In this document: piece after piece, positions 50,482-61,930 of the stretch
Layout: each line of letters starts with the position of its first letter
How positions within the stretch are numbered: the stretch's first letter is position 1
From: Akebia trifoliata
Lineage: Eukaryota; Streptophyta; Magnoliopsida; Ranunculales; Lardizabalaceae
Direction of reading: 5' to 3'
Assembly (NCBI GenBank): GCA_017979445.1
Contig: CM030714.1
Location: forward strand, 1,736,001 to 1,800,000
DNA: 64,000 nucleotides
Notes under the pieces: generated by a model
Seen by the model: the letters and a program-made list of their open reading frames with translations, nothing else
Told to the model about the DNA's origin: nothing
Database searches by the model: none
Position numbers and translations under genes: made by a program

Positions 50482-51718
50482 AGCTCTCATCACGGTACTT
50501 TCATGGATATTAATATTTCTTTTACGTAATATTTCCCCTTTTTTTCTAGGTTTTTTTTTTTTCTTTTTTTAGTAATGTTTTGTTTTTGATAAATTTTAAA
50601 GCTCTGGAATTAGGTCTTGAATCGTTTTCTTCCTTTGTTGGATTACAAGGCCTGGTTTCTTTGAGGTAGAGCTAAATATCGGCGTAGTAATAGAATGTAT
50701 AGGGTAATAGGGTTTTCTTAGAGTCCATAATGGATCGATGTAAACAACAGTTTTTAAGAGATTTTTGTTAGACTTCATCTTCTCCAGTTTTCAATTATTA
50801 TTAATGTTGTTAGGTTTAGAAATTTTTAGGCTCTCCTGTGTTCCCAACGAACGGGTGCGATTGGATGATTATTGAGAATTATAAATTCAAATTACTTTTG
50901 GCGCAAAAAATACTAATCTGAAACTTATTACAGTCTTTCCAAGTAATTAACGGTTAAGATGAGAGGATACTTCTAGAAAGGTTACTTTTTGCTTTTTGAA
51001 GTCTGAAAAAGAAATTAAACTGCCTCACAGTGTAAGGTGTGGAATTGAATTAGAGGGGGGGACGTACTCACTTTGGTGGTCATCAGGGAAAAAAAAAAAA
51101 AAAACAGAGGATGATTGAGGTGGATTTGTCTACATTTCATTCTTTACAGTTGATTTGATGGTTGTGATCTTTTCTGGGGATTCTTGAGAATGGTGGGTTC
51201 CCAGTCCAAATCTTCCTTGTAAACTCAATCATTATTTTTTAAAATTATATCTTACTCATTCACATATTTATCCAAAGTAACATCTTATAATCATTTATTG
51301 CATCTAAGGGTTAAACGTGAATGAACAAAGGTTCTAATTTGATGTGAAGTATTCTCAACCAATAATATAAAGAGGCGGTATCTAGAACGGTGTGCCCATC
51401 TTATCATTAAGAATGGTGTCTACATAGCAATTTTGATTGGACGATAAACACGTTGGCTGCATATGCGGCTTGGTTAGGAGTCTGTGCCTCCGTGGTGTTA
51501 TAACTCCAAGTTAAGCGTGTCATATGGACATCGTTCCTGTTTTATAAGAACAAAACATCGTCTTGGATCCTGAATCTAATATAGGACTTCGTTAATGTGT
51601 ACGCAAGTACCTAAGGGCACATGAAAGTTCATTAAATAAATTTTGAAAATAAGCATTTGGGAGTATTTTAGTTAAGAAAATATTTTTTTAGGGTAGTTTT
51701 GATCTAAGATTTGTGCTG
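50482..51718. other. 3' flank and intergenic
   Basis: Likely bHLH 3' UTR to about 50800, then AT-rich sequence with no gene recognised. Confidence 0.5.
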
Positions 51719-51801
51719 GAGTAACATTGAAATGTATAGGGAGGGGAGGGGACATCCATGATAGAAATGTCCCCCCACAATGTACATTTTAATGTTATTT
51801 C
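51719..51801. mobile_element. Stem-loop MITE, short
   Basis: GAGTAACATTGAAATGTA ... TACATTTTAATGTTATTTC, same end type as 33061-33207. The inner part also pairs (GGGGACATCCATGATAG ... GAAATGTCCCCCC, partially). Confidence 0.55.
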
Positions 51802-52105
51802 AACATTATCCTTGATAAAAAAATCAATTTTCAAGGTGTAGTTAATGAACTTTTAACCAAATCCAACATAAAAGGAGAAGATCCTCTGTAATGCCATATT
51901 CATGTAGCTCTTTGTAGGGGTGCACATGACATCCATGCTAGAAATGTCCCCCCATGATGTACATTTTAATGTAATTTCAACATTATCCTTGATAAAAAAA
52001 AATCAATTTTCAAGGTGTAGTTAATGAACTTTTAACCAAATCCAACATAAAATGAGAAGATTCTCTGTAATGCCGTATTCATGTAGCTCTTTGTAGGAGT
52101 GTACA
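51751..52105. repeat. 177-bp tandem duplication next to a hAT end
   Basis: Units 51751-51927 and 51928-52105 agree from GACATCCATG through TAGCTCTTTGTAGG(G/A)GTG. Each unit ends with the first 12-13 bases of the hAT terminus at 52095. See findings. Confidence 0.9.
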
Positions 52106-52735
52106 TGGTTCGAATTTTTGCAAAATTGGAATCGAACCAAACATGATCAGTTTTACAAATTTGGAACCAAACTAATCCAATTATCCTATAGAATTGAACC
52201 AATCCAAACCAACCTTGGTTCGGATCGGTTCTCGATTCTCATACTTTCAAAATAGAAAAATTAGTATTTTTTCTTTCAAAAGAGGAACCTTTTGGATCAT
52301 ATCATAAATAATGCCTATTTTTAAAATGAAAATGATTTTATGATTAAATTTTAACTAAAATCTATATAAATTAAAAATTAGAGGAAGCTTAATGAGACTA
52401 AAAAAAATTACAAATTTAAAATTTGTATTTTGGATGGATTAGTGAGGAAACTAATCCATAAATGGTAGATTAACGAATCCAAGTTTAGATTCGTCTAAGA
52501 TATTTCATCTAACAAACACACCATAAAGGTTCTTGTAAAAAAATCAATGAATCAAACTTTTTGAAATTTTTTTTCTATAAATGGGTTGAGTCATTTGAGA
52601 GTTGAGAGAGAGATTTGTGTACATTTTTTTATGAGTTTTTGTTAGAAAAAAAAATAAAGGAAATGAAGTTGAAGAAGAGAGAAATAGATAATAGAAGAAT
52701 GAAACTAAGAAAGAGTTTTATTTTTGAATAAATAA

Positions 52736-52769
<34 letters not shown>

Positions 52770-53348
52770 GGGTCCCGTTCGCCACCCTTAGTTTTACCAC
52801 ACACTTTAACAAACGCGTTTTGTCTTACATGGGTTAGAAGTTTCGGAATGAGCTGATTTTTGGTGAGGATGATCTCTATGGTGAGGAGATCATCCTCACC
52901 AAAAATCAGCTCATTCCAAAACTTATAACCCCATCAAAATTGATTTACAAAAAATGGACGGTCCACGATTTTTCAACGTGTAAACATGGGGCTAAACATT
53001 TCGGAATGGGCTGATTTTTGGGGAGGATGATCTTCTAATCATAGAGATCATCCTCACCAAAAATCAGCTCATTCCAAAACTTCTAACCCATGTAGGACAA
53101 AAAACGTTTGTTAAAGTGTGTGGTAAAACTTAGGGTGCTGAACATTTCCCATATATATATAGATACTTCGGATTAGTTCGGTTTTCAGATTGGTTCGGTT
53201 CTATTATACCCCTAATCCCGAACCGAACAAAATCAATTAGATTATTTTATATACAATCCGCACCCAAACCAAATCATGCTCAATCAAATCCAAAAGACTT
53301 CGGATTGGTTTGATTCTCGGATTTACCCAATCCAATGTGCACCCCTAA
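52095..53348. mobile_element. hAT-type non-autonomous element with 8-bp target duplication
   Basis: Left end AGGAGTGTACATGG, right end CCAATGTGCACCCCTAA (inverted partner AGGGGTGCACATTGG). Flanked by CTCTTTGT at 52087-52094 and 53349-53356. Sub-terminal sequence is rich in GAACC / GGTTCGG motifs on both sides. No transposase. A nested-hairpin element (52770-53150) sits inside. Confidence 0.82.
52770..53150. mobile_element. (TA)n-flanked nested-hairpin element, copy D
   Basis: Lies between (CA)n(TA)n (52737-52769) and (TA)n (53151-53160). Inner double hairpin and centre as in copies A-C. The outer arms are a different sequence, CACCCTTAGTTTTACCACAC ... GTGTGGTAAAACTTAGGGTG, yet still mutually complementary. 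Ends GGGTCCCG ... TTTCCC. Confidence 0.85.
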
Positions 53349-53356
53349 CTCTTTGT

Positions 53357-53945
53357 ACCACTTTTCTACAAACCAGAAAAAGTCACATTTACAAAAAATA
53401 ACACCAGAGCCCTCTTGTGCTAATGGGTTAGATTGGATTTAACTTTAAAAAAACAAAAATATTTTTTCTACATGATCCATTGTTTCAAAAATGGATGGTC
53501 ACAAAACCTCCGATTTTAAATGATGGTTGTTATCTTGTTTTTACTAACTTGTTGACATGACACTTTTCAAATCGTTAAATAGCTATAAGAAAGGATCCGC
53601 TCCACTGTCTTCCTTGGAGTACATGTGGGTGGCGTATTAGGGAATTATCCCAAATATTGAGGAAAAGTAAGGATGTGTGTTAAATACAAAAGAAACGTGT
53701 GTGGAGAGGGTTCCTTCAAAGTTGGACTCACTACTCCCTTTGTCCAAGGTGAAGTATTTTGTTCATCCTAACATGAATGGAAACAAGTAATTGATCATGA
53801 TTCATGTAAGGAGTGAAGGGATTTTTTTTTTTTTTATTAATTTTTTTTTTTTACATCTGTTGCCATCATCTTGCCGCAACCCTTCTCTTTTATTTGGGTT
53901 TGGGACCAGCAATATTGTAAAGAAGACACTACATAGAAGTGATAA
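53357..53945. other. Intergenic, no gene seen
   Basis: AT-rich, with T tracts at 53822-53836 and 53844-53852. Nothing recognised. Confidence 0.5.
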
Positions 53946-53955
53946 AGGAGATCTT

Positions 53956-54397
53956 TTTTTTTTTTTTTTTGAAAAGTATAATATATTGAAGAGAGTAAAA
54001 GTACAAGGAGGCCGAGAAGGCCTCACAAAGAATAACGAGAAGAAAATAAAAAAGCAAAATAACAGCATTAATGATTACATAACGAGTTCCATCGAAAAAC
54101 AAAGTCATCAAAGGTAGTCCCAACGAACTCAGTGTGCTGCTTTGACCAAAGGTATAGAAGGCCCAAGATCTCCAAGAAACAAGCATGAAAACTACTAATC
54201 TTGCTATTGAACACCCTGTTATTTCTCTCGTTCCATATCCCCCACGCAATAGTTGAAGGAAGCATAGTCCACAGTATCCGTTTTCTGGTGTGGAAGACAT
54301 TACTGGTCCACCCTTCTAATAACGATGAAAACTTGCGAGGAAAGACCCAATTGATGCAAAACAACCCAAGGAAAGTAGACCACATATTAAGTTATAG
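53956..54397 (-). mobile_element. 5'-truncated LINE (copy 3)
   Basis: Minus-strand open frame of 105 residues (54385-54068): [55 protein letters not shown], then stop and a 3' UTR ending in poly(A). This is the zinc-binding C-terminus of a plant LINE reverse transcriptase. Flanked by AGGAGATCTT at 53946-53955 and 54398-54407. It is the longest of the four copies in coding terms. Confidence 0.88.
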
Positions 54398-54407
54398 AGG
54401 AGATCTT

Positions 54408-54886
54408 GTGAAGTTATAGATTCAGAAGATCAAGATGATCCAAATTTCTATTGGTCAAAAAATGGATTTCCACGCATCCTTGTACTTCTATTTATTAACC
54501 TTTCTTCCATGAATAAAGTGCCATGAACCAACTTATGTGACTGTATATCAACCATCAAAATGTGGGAATATGAATCCCGAAGGTGTTCGAACAAATGAAC
54601 CATCATTCAAACACTTCCACAACTCATTTGTTGACATGTGCACAATAGAGATTGCCTAGATAATTGAAATGTGATAGTAGTGAGATGAATTTGGCTCTCT
54701 ACCTAAACTGAGTAGATGATTTTAAGTCTATTCATGCTTATGAGAGGATTCTATGACCCAAAACTCATGCAAAGATGGAAGAAAACTCTGATATCTCACA
54801 TATATATGTAAAAAAAAGGGAAAGAACATAATTAAGAAGATATGACTGATGTATCATAACTCTGTACTTTTATCTAATTATTCCTC
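54408..54886. other. 3' flank of the GRAS gene
   Basis: AT-rich; the part near 54800-54886 is probably 3' UTR of the minus-strand GRAS gene. No other feature. Confidence 0.5.
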
Positions 54887-56689
54887 TCAATGCCAGGCAG
54901 AAACTGAGATCAACTCCCTATCCTTCCAGCCCAACAACATAGCCCCATCTTTCTCCACCAGTGTATAATGTTCAGAGTAATACCTCATTAGAATCTTCCT
55001 TATCACATGGTTGACATAGGAACTGAGAGGGTAAGGTCGAAACCCAGCCATTGTCATTCTAGCCTTCCACTTTCCAAGCAACTCATGTCGTTCCACTCTC
55101 TCCTCCTTCTCACAAGCTATAATGTTTACAATGTCTCTCGCCAGGCATTGCTGCTCCACATTGATCCGCTCCTTGCTATCCCTTGGTAAGGTCACATCAA
55201 TCGACTCAAACATAGCCGAGTAGAAGTTCAGAGTCTCTATGAACCTTTTCAAGAATGGGGTTGTGTTTGTGTTCGACTCCTGCTCAACTAAGGTTGTCAC
55301 CTTGGGCGAAAGTGACCTCACCATTCTTAGCAACCCATCCCTTGGGTTGTTCAAGCAAACACTCTCGTCTGGAGTGTGGTGGAGATGAAGCGAGAAGTTC
55401 ACCGCCAAAGCCTCCTCAGGTCTCACGTCAAGCATCTCCCGTGTGACCTCCGATGCAACAACGGGTACCACGTAGAATTCAACCGGGATGTTGAATTTCT
55501 CGGACATTGCAACAAACTTCTTCCTCACCACCTCAAAACCATCACCATGGGCATACTCAGAGACCACGTCAACGACCCCAGTGACTCGCACATGAGGGGG
55601 CCCACTCGACCTCGCTGCCAATGCTTGTATGAGAGTCACCCATTGAGTCCCCTGAGAAATCTGGAAGTCTATGATATGGACACGATCCTCGTTTCTGAAT
55701 GCTTCCGCAATAGCTCCATTGGCTGCCATGTAACCGAACTTGAAGTATGGGCAGATATCATACATAGTTTGCGTGTAAGAGAGCAAATCTTTGCTTTCTG
55801 GCTCCCTAAACCTCAGTGAGTGGTAGATGTTGGTACCAGAGGCCTCCTTCCTTGCAACCAACCCTTCTACCACGTAAGCACCAAGCCGTTGGATTGGTTC
55901 TCCAGTTATGGATACAGCACTCCTGGTCTTTTGAATTAAATTCTGGAAATCATCCGTTCTGTTTTCTGATAAAGCCCTTGCACAATCAATTAGCAGCTGT
56001 TTCAGACCATAACTTGTAATTTCCGGCAAAGGTGTCTCTCTCATTTGATTATGTTTCTCGGTGTGAATTCCACGGTTTAACTTCCTATACTTGTCAGCTC
56101 CAAATGGGTGTGGTTGGATCACATGTGATTTCCAACTCAAAGTTTCTGATAATTCAGTCCCATCCAAAGTAGCAGAGGCATTGATTGTTTCATCCATATC
56201 GGTGTCGGAGTTCATTAGAGCAGATTCTATTTCTTGTAGAGCCTGATCACAATTTGCATCGTTATGGATCTGTGGAGAATCTTGAATCTGGATTGAGTCG
56301 TTGATACAATTGAAAGAACTGTCGATCTCTAACAAAGAGTTAGGGGAAGGGCTAATTCCCGAGTGATTCTCGGTGGAGCTGTACTGCTCCTGGCTATTGC
56401 TCAATGTGGAAAAGGTGCCAGAGCTGAAGTGAGTATAAAGGGGAGAATTAGGAGAGCTCCCAAGGTCAAATTTCATGGGCCCAAATGTTCGCCGAGAGAT
56501 CGCCGGGGTATTGTTGTGAGAATATCTGTACGGTAAGTTTGCACCATTGTCACTGTACCCGAAGATATGGTGCAAATCCATGAAGGTAAATGAATCAGTT
56601 GACTGTTTGTTGTCGTTCTTGGTATTGATGGTTTGAAAAGGACCCTTCTCCTCCCTTTGCTGGTGAAAACCTATGTCCAACTTTACCAT
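54887..56689 (-). CDS. GRAS-family transcription regulator, PAT1 branch
   Basis: Single coding exon, 600 residues. The N-terminal 220 residues are variable and disordered, with Asn, Ser and Gln runs and an acidic stretch (ALQEIESALMNSDTDMDE). The GRAS domain starts at about residue 228. LHRI: LKQLLIDCARALSEN and SITGEPIQRLGAYVVEGLVA. VHIID core at 337-341 (RVHIIDFQISQGTQW), then HVRVTGVVD. The PFYRE-like region follows (AVNFSLHLHHTPDESV, VTTLVEQESNTN, FYSAMFES). SAW end: WKARMTMAGFRPYPLSSYV ... LISVSAWH. The CPYFKFGYMAANGAIAEA block marks the PAT1/SCL5/SCL21/SCL13 branch, whose members act in phytochrome signalling and stress. I cannot assign the exact orthologue. An acceptor (TTTTTTGCAG) at 56740 shows an intron in the 5' UTR. 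Confidence 0.93.
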   Translation of the reverse strand: MVKLDIGFHQQREEKGPFQTINTKNDNKQSTDSFTFMDLHHIFGYSDNGANLPYRYSHNNTPAISRRTFGPMKFDLGSSPNSPLYTHFSSGTFSTLSNSQEQYSSTENHSGISPSPNSLLEIDSSFNCINDSIQIQDSPQIHNDANCDQALQEIESALMNSDTDMDETINASATLDGTELSETLSWKSHVIQPHPFGADKYRKLNRGIHTEKHNQMRETPLPEITSYGLKQLLIDCARALSENRTDDFQNLIQKTRSAVSITGEPIQRLGAYVVEGLVARKEASGTNIYHSLRFREPESKDLLSYTQTMYDICPYFKFGYMAANGAIAEAFRNEDRVHIIDFQISQGTQWVTLIQALAARSSGPPHVRVTGVVDVVSEYAHGDGFEVVRKKFVAMSEKFNIPVEFYVVPVVASEVTREMLDVRPEEALAVNFSLHLHHTPDESVCLNNPRDGLLRMVRSLSPKVTTLVEQESNTNTTPFLKRFIETLNFYSAMFESIDVTLPRDSKERINVEQQCLARDIVNIIACEKEERVERHELLGKWKARMTMAGFRPYPLSSYVNHVIRKILMRYYSEHYTLVEKDGAMLLGWKDRELISVSAWH

Positions 56690-59290
56690 CTATGCTGAGT
56701 GGAATTTGAAACTCCTTCCTCTAAACCAAGAAGTGTGAACTGCAAAAAATGATTGAAAAGAGTTGAGAGGATGTATCGTTACAACGTGAATATGGAACTC
56801 GTAAGCAGAGCATACTAGAACATGTTTTGCATTGGAAACATGTTCCTATCTTCGGGTTACATATTTCCTGAAGCCGGTAAATGTTTCTCTGATGAAAACA
56901 TTTTTGATAGAATATCAAAGTAGTTTTTTTTTTTTTTGATAAATATAAATTATATTAATGAAGAAAAGAAGAATGGGAGGCTGAGGTAGCCCCCTAACAA
57001 CAAGAAAGAAAAGCAACAAGGAAAACATAAAAAAGCAAGCAAATACGTGAATATCAAAGTAGTTTTAAACAACCCATATCGATCATCGTCAACTAAGCCT
57101 TAACCCAATTGTTTTGGGTTGGCAACCTGAATCCCAACATTTTAAGTTTGTTAATGTTTTACAAATCTAACTTTGAAAATGGAGAATGGTAGACAGACAT
57201 GCATTGAATGGAAGCTTGGACCTTTTAAATTGAATACTTACCACTATCAATTTCTGATAGAGCTGCACTCAAATAGGCCTGAGGCCCATAAGATGGATTG
57301 TGCTCCATAGATTCAAATCAGTGAATCTTAAATCAAAGTTTACTATTATTTCAATTTCAAATTTAAATGCCACGTATCTTGATGAGTTAGGATCCGACAG
57401 TGTGATCCAAAGGTTCACCATGGAACTCAGATTGCATTTTCCTTTATGAGCCCAGATTAGAGTTATCATTTGGATCCATTTTGGCAACAATATATATATA
57501 TATATAATATTTTCAAAGCTTCTTCATGCAAACAGATAATTTTCTGGTGCAAAAATTGCAATCCCACAAGCACTAAGACTTCAACTATAATAAGTCAACT
57601 CTTGAGATCCATGTTTTTTCCTACCAAAAACATAGAATATTGTTTTAAAATTACCAAGTGTAAGTTCAGGGGTACTAGAAATCAAGATTAACTTAAGATA
57701 GAAGCAACATAAATCTCATCTAGCAGCAAAACAATAAGAGTAGAGAACAACACAAACAGAAACAATACTAAAATCACACAAATCCTTTAACGAGAAAAGT
57801 AAATCCACAAAAATAAACTATAACTTCCACGTAGCTAGTCCATTTTATCTTTCTTTTTTTTTTGTTTACTATTAATGGAATTTCCATTGAAGGAACTAGC
57901 TTCATTTAGCTGACCACAAATCTTTGGGATAAGGCTCTGAAGATGATTAACATAACTTCCACGTCTCACTTTATTTCACAATTCAACAGAGAAAATACTT
58001 GAGCTAAAACAAAAGCCCCCCCAAAATGCAAATTTTGAAGGTTTTAGGCAATAGAAACAAGGGTGTCGATAGATCAATACAGGTATGGCCATTGATGAAA
58101 CCAAAACAGGAACCTATCACAAACAATGATCCATGTTCCCATCGGTACGGTTCTAGTCCTGATCTGGTCTTGGTTACCCACAGTTTGTATTGAAAAACAA
58201 ATAATAATAGAAGCGAAATAGTTCTCTCTCCTAGAAAAATTTAGCGCAATATATATGTCAGCTTCCATACTACCAATTGGATTCTGTTTTAGTACCGATA
58301 CCAAATTACCCAAAAGAGGAACCTATGTAGAAAACACTGTGTGTGCGCTTCTGATATGTTAGCCGTCCCACTAGCACTCATCATAGCTACAATACTCTCC
58401 TAAAAAAAATCCATAAATTCTAAATTAATTCCAAACAAGGGGTCTCTTTCAATTAAAATCACCTAAAAAAATCTATCTCAGAGATTCTTCTTCTCTATCA
58501 AATATCAACACTATATATATTTTTAGGTTAGCTGGGATTGGTCCCGCGACCTCATGGTTTCGATGAAGAACAAATCGATTAAGCGATGGGCTCAACCTCT
58601 TTTGGTAGACAGGTAGGTGAAGGCTGGTTTTGAATCCATGTCTGTGGTAGTGTTGTATAATTATTGATAAACTTTACCAATGGAATCTTCAGATCCCTTA
58701 AAAACTTTTTTAACCATAAGTTTCTGACCTTCTAATCTCTAAAACCCCTTAAAAATATGATCTTGAATGAAAATCACTGAAAAGAAACCCTGAAACTCAC
58801 CTATATAACAGACCCATCTCACAAAAAAAAAACAAAAAAAAAAAAACAAAAAAAAAAGATGTTTCCCAATTCCAATAGAAAAGATTAATCCTGAAATCAA
58901 TGAAAAACTTTTTTACTATAATTTTCAGACCTACTAATCTCTAAAACCCTGAAACTCCCCAGTATAATAGGCCTATCTCACAAGAACACATACCCAATAT
59001 GAATTATAGACTTTTAAAAACACAAAATCCTGAGATGGGTCAAAGAAAATTTGATTTTTTACCCCAAAAAAAAAAAAAAAAAATCCCAATTCCATAGATT
59101 AATCCTGCAATCAAAGAAATTCAGAGATAAATTATCAAACAAAACAGAATGTTTTTCTGAAAAATTACCTAAATTACTTCAAACTCAAGAAATCAAAATC
59201 TCTTCTCTGTCCCTCTTGCTGTTCTTCTACGACGATTTCAATCGTCTTTTTCATTCATCTATTCAACGCTGACGCCCAGAAGAAGAAATA
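56690..59290 (-). other. 5' leader and probable 5'-UTR intron of the GRAS gene
   Basis: The acceptor at 56740 implies that the leader's first part lies upstream. A plausible non-coding first exon is near 59170-59290. No coding exon is seen between. The interval contains a LINE tail (56928-57048), A tracts (58818-58858, 59065-59083), a (TA)n at 57490-57506 and otherwise AT-rich sequence. Exact transcription start and donor are not determined. Confidence 0.45.
56928..57048 (-). mobile_element. LINE 3' tail (copy 4), 121 bp, with 18-bp target duplication
   Basis: Poly-T on + followed by GATAAATATAAATTATATTA and GGAGGCTGAGGTAGCCCCC, matching the 3' UTR end of the LINE family (AGGCCGAGGAAGCC in copy 2). 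Perfect duplication GAATATCAAAGTAGTTTT at 56910-56927 and 57049-57066. Extreme 5' truncation. Confidence 0.88.
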
Positions 59291-59715
59291 AAAAATGTAA
59301 AGAAGCTTCGCTTTTATAGAGAAATAGTTAACGGAAGATTTGTACGGAATTAACGAAAGTAAGGGTCAACTGACGGTCTTCTGAATCTTTGACTATTATA
59401 CGTGGGAGAATTACGACGCTCAGCCGACCACACGTTTGGCTCGATACAGCGAACGCTTGGCGAAGAAGATATCCATCCTTTCTTATGTAACAGTACGCTC
59501 ACGAGCGTGTTCAAGCGCACACAGTTTTCAAAACTCGTTGAGTCGATTCGAAACTCGCAACTCGGAAAATCATTGAGTCAAATTACTCTATTGAAAAGTC
59601 TGTATTCTTGATTCGACTCGTTGGCCAAAAAGAGCGAGTTCGATTTTTAAAACGATGGTGGCGCATGTACCTGCTCTTGCTTCTAACGTGCACACGGTGC
59701 GCAGTGTGTGACAAT

Positions 59716-59974
59716 CACGTGACGTAAACGTGGTGGTTGTCAGGGAATTAAAAAGGTAAAGAAGCAAATTTTGACGCCAGCTCAGCATGTGTGTCTGGAA
59801 AGTAGTAAGGAATTGTGTTACACGTGGAACTCGGATAAGACGTACAAGTAACGATGAAAACTTTGGTAAACGCCGTTTTTTCTGTGGGCGACTAAGTAGT
59901 ACTTGCTAGAATAGAGATTTACTATGAAGAGAAGTGGATGCTATGCTGAAGAACAAATAGTAAAACGCCACGTG
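59716..59974. promoter_or_regulatory. Three G-boxes upstream of the GRAS gene
   Basis: CACGTG at 59716-59721 (within CACGTGACGTAAACGTGG), 59821-59826 and 59969-59974, plus further ACGT cores between. The cluster lies 450-700 bp upstream of the proposed first exon. Such ACGT clusters are ABA- and light-response signatures; use by this gene is inferred. Confidence 0.5.
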
Positions 59975-60224
59975 TACTGAAAAAAGACAAAGTAATTGTT
60001 TATTGCGTATTTTGCTGAGAAAATTTCTCTCTAATTTTTATACGTGGTGCTATATCATTGGTTCATTAGCTTCGCATCACTATTTTTTAACAGCAAATCT
60101 GTCGTCAATGGGTGGGTTCAAATAGAGCCTTAGATGGCTAAGCCCAGACCCGATCCTTATGGATCCAGATAAAGTTCAGTTTGATTTTCTGATTAAAAAT
60201 AAATAAAATTCATGGATGGATATG

Positions 60225-60308
60225 GAACCATAGATCTTTTTCTTCGGAATACACAACGTCTAAAATATGTGCAGTTGTGTGTCTCAAGAAAAAATATCTA
60301 TGGTTCTA
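60225..60308. other. Imperfect hairpin
   Basis: ACCATAGATCTTTTTCTT ... AAGAAAAAATATCTATGGT with inner ACACAAC ... GTTGTGT. Could be a small MITE; no target duplication found. The rest of 59975-60960 shows no gene. Confidence 0.45.
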
Positions 60309-60961
60309 TGTGAATGCTACGTCAACCAAGTATTAACCTTAGTGAAGACTTTTGGTGGATGAGCATGACGCATGCTGACGTTGAATCACATAACTTATTA
60401 AACAAAGAAAGAGAAAGTTTGTCTCTTTTATCGTTCTCTATCCACATATTTATTTTTTTAGAATTTCAAATCTTAAAAAGGGTCGTTGAGCCCACATTGA
60501 TTGACAATCCAACAACAAAAACACCTAGATTTCATGAAAATATTCATATTAAAAAAAAGTAATATTAAAAATAATTATTTTTCAAGTTTGATCCATGGTA
60601 TTTAAAATGGACGACTACCGAACACCCACATTTAAAAATAAAATTCAACGATGCAAAAATAATTGTTTTTTTTTTTTTTTAAGGTTCATATAATTTTATC
60701 CTCTACAATCCCATTTCATCGGATCATGATTTTGAATGTTATAAGGTGATCAGATCTAGAAGTTTCTATTTTTCACATTATGGCCAGGAGAGAGAAACTC
60801 TCTTTTCCTCTTTTTTATTTTTTTAATAAGTCATATAGTTCCACATCAATGTGCGTCAAGTTTGTCCACCAAAAGTTCGTCAAATTATAACACTCTAAAC
60901 ATTAATATATTTTAATTATTATTTCTTTTATTGTAAAATTATTTGTCAAACTTTACCTAAT

Positions 60962-61247
60962 TTATATAATAAATTACAAAGGTGGATCCCATTTCTTTGT
61001 TTTAAGATCTATACCTCGTAAATAACATATTTCAAGGATGATTGTCTCTCTTTATGTGTCTTCTCTCTTCTTACCCTTTCTAAGAATATTCCTAATTTTA
61101 TTGTTCTCTCATACTCTTTTTTAAAAAATCACTCAGTACAATTTCTTATATTACTTTCCTCTTTTTCAATAATATTCTTCCAAAAATATATTATTTTACT
61201 CTTTTACTCCCCTAAGTCCTAAATAGGATACCCCTACCTAACTCTAA
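60962..61247 (+). mobile_element. Helitron-like relic
   Basis: Starts TTATATAATAAATTACAAAG, resembling the 5' end at 38101, then GTGGATCCCA versus TAGGGCCCA. The pyrimidine-rich interior (CTTTTTCAATAATATTC, TTTTACTCCCCTAA) also matches. It ends GGATACCCCTACCTAACTCTAA before a T. The 3' hairpin arm of the first copy is missing and the initial C is changed, so it is decayed. Confidence 0.5.
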
Positions 61248-61574
61248 TATAGATATAAAATATGTCAATGGATTTCATTTAATGTATGTTGAAATTTTTT
61301 GAGCTCCACTTTACCTTTATGAGGTTGGAATCAACCCTACCTTTACGAGCTCAAGATCAAAGTCGTAATTGTTGGTTTTTCTGGTAGGCTGGGTCGGGTT
61401 ATCAGGCCAATAGGCCCAATTGAAACCCCCTAATACTTGCCCACCTATAGGTGGATTTGTAGACCTCAAAATTTTAGTTCAAGGGCCATTCTTAACCATT
61501 CGATTGGAATATATTTTGAGTCAATTTCTTGTTGATTTGACTAAAGTTTTTTAATTAAAAATTGCTCAAATCCA

Positions 61575-61930
61575 ACAACATCGGCAATAACAACAAGAAA
61601 GCCTTATTCTAATGATATGGGATCAGCTAATTCTTTCCATCCACTCTGTCTAAAGTCAAGGCTTATATTATTAGATTTCATGTCTACATTCGCTATCTCC
61701 ATCCAAATTCTTATTAGATCTTCCTCTCCCTATTTTAAAACATTGAATTTGGCCTTTTATTTTAATAAAAATAGTTATTGGACTTTGTCAAACATGTTTA
61801 AATTATTTCAATTGATTCTTAGTTAATCGCTTATTAGAGAGTCAAAATATTCTTGTAATATTTCATGTTTGTCGTGACATGACGAATTATATTTCTCTAT
61901 TCAATAGGTCATTCTAATAATAATAATAAT
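61575..61930 (-). mobile_element. RTE-type tail fragment
   Basis: On + AAAGCCTTATTCTAATGATA, TGGGATCAGCTA, TCATGTCTACATTCGCTATC and CTTCCTCTCCCTATTTTAA follow the order of the plant RTE 3' tail and match 40530-40700 in plan. Ends with (AAT)n. No open coding. Confidence 0.6.

Noticed and set aside
55376..56019. Long + strand frames inside the GRAS gene
   Set aside because: Antisense shadows; no family motif, while the minus strand encodes a full GRAS protein.
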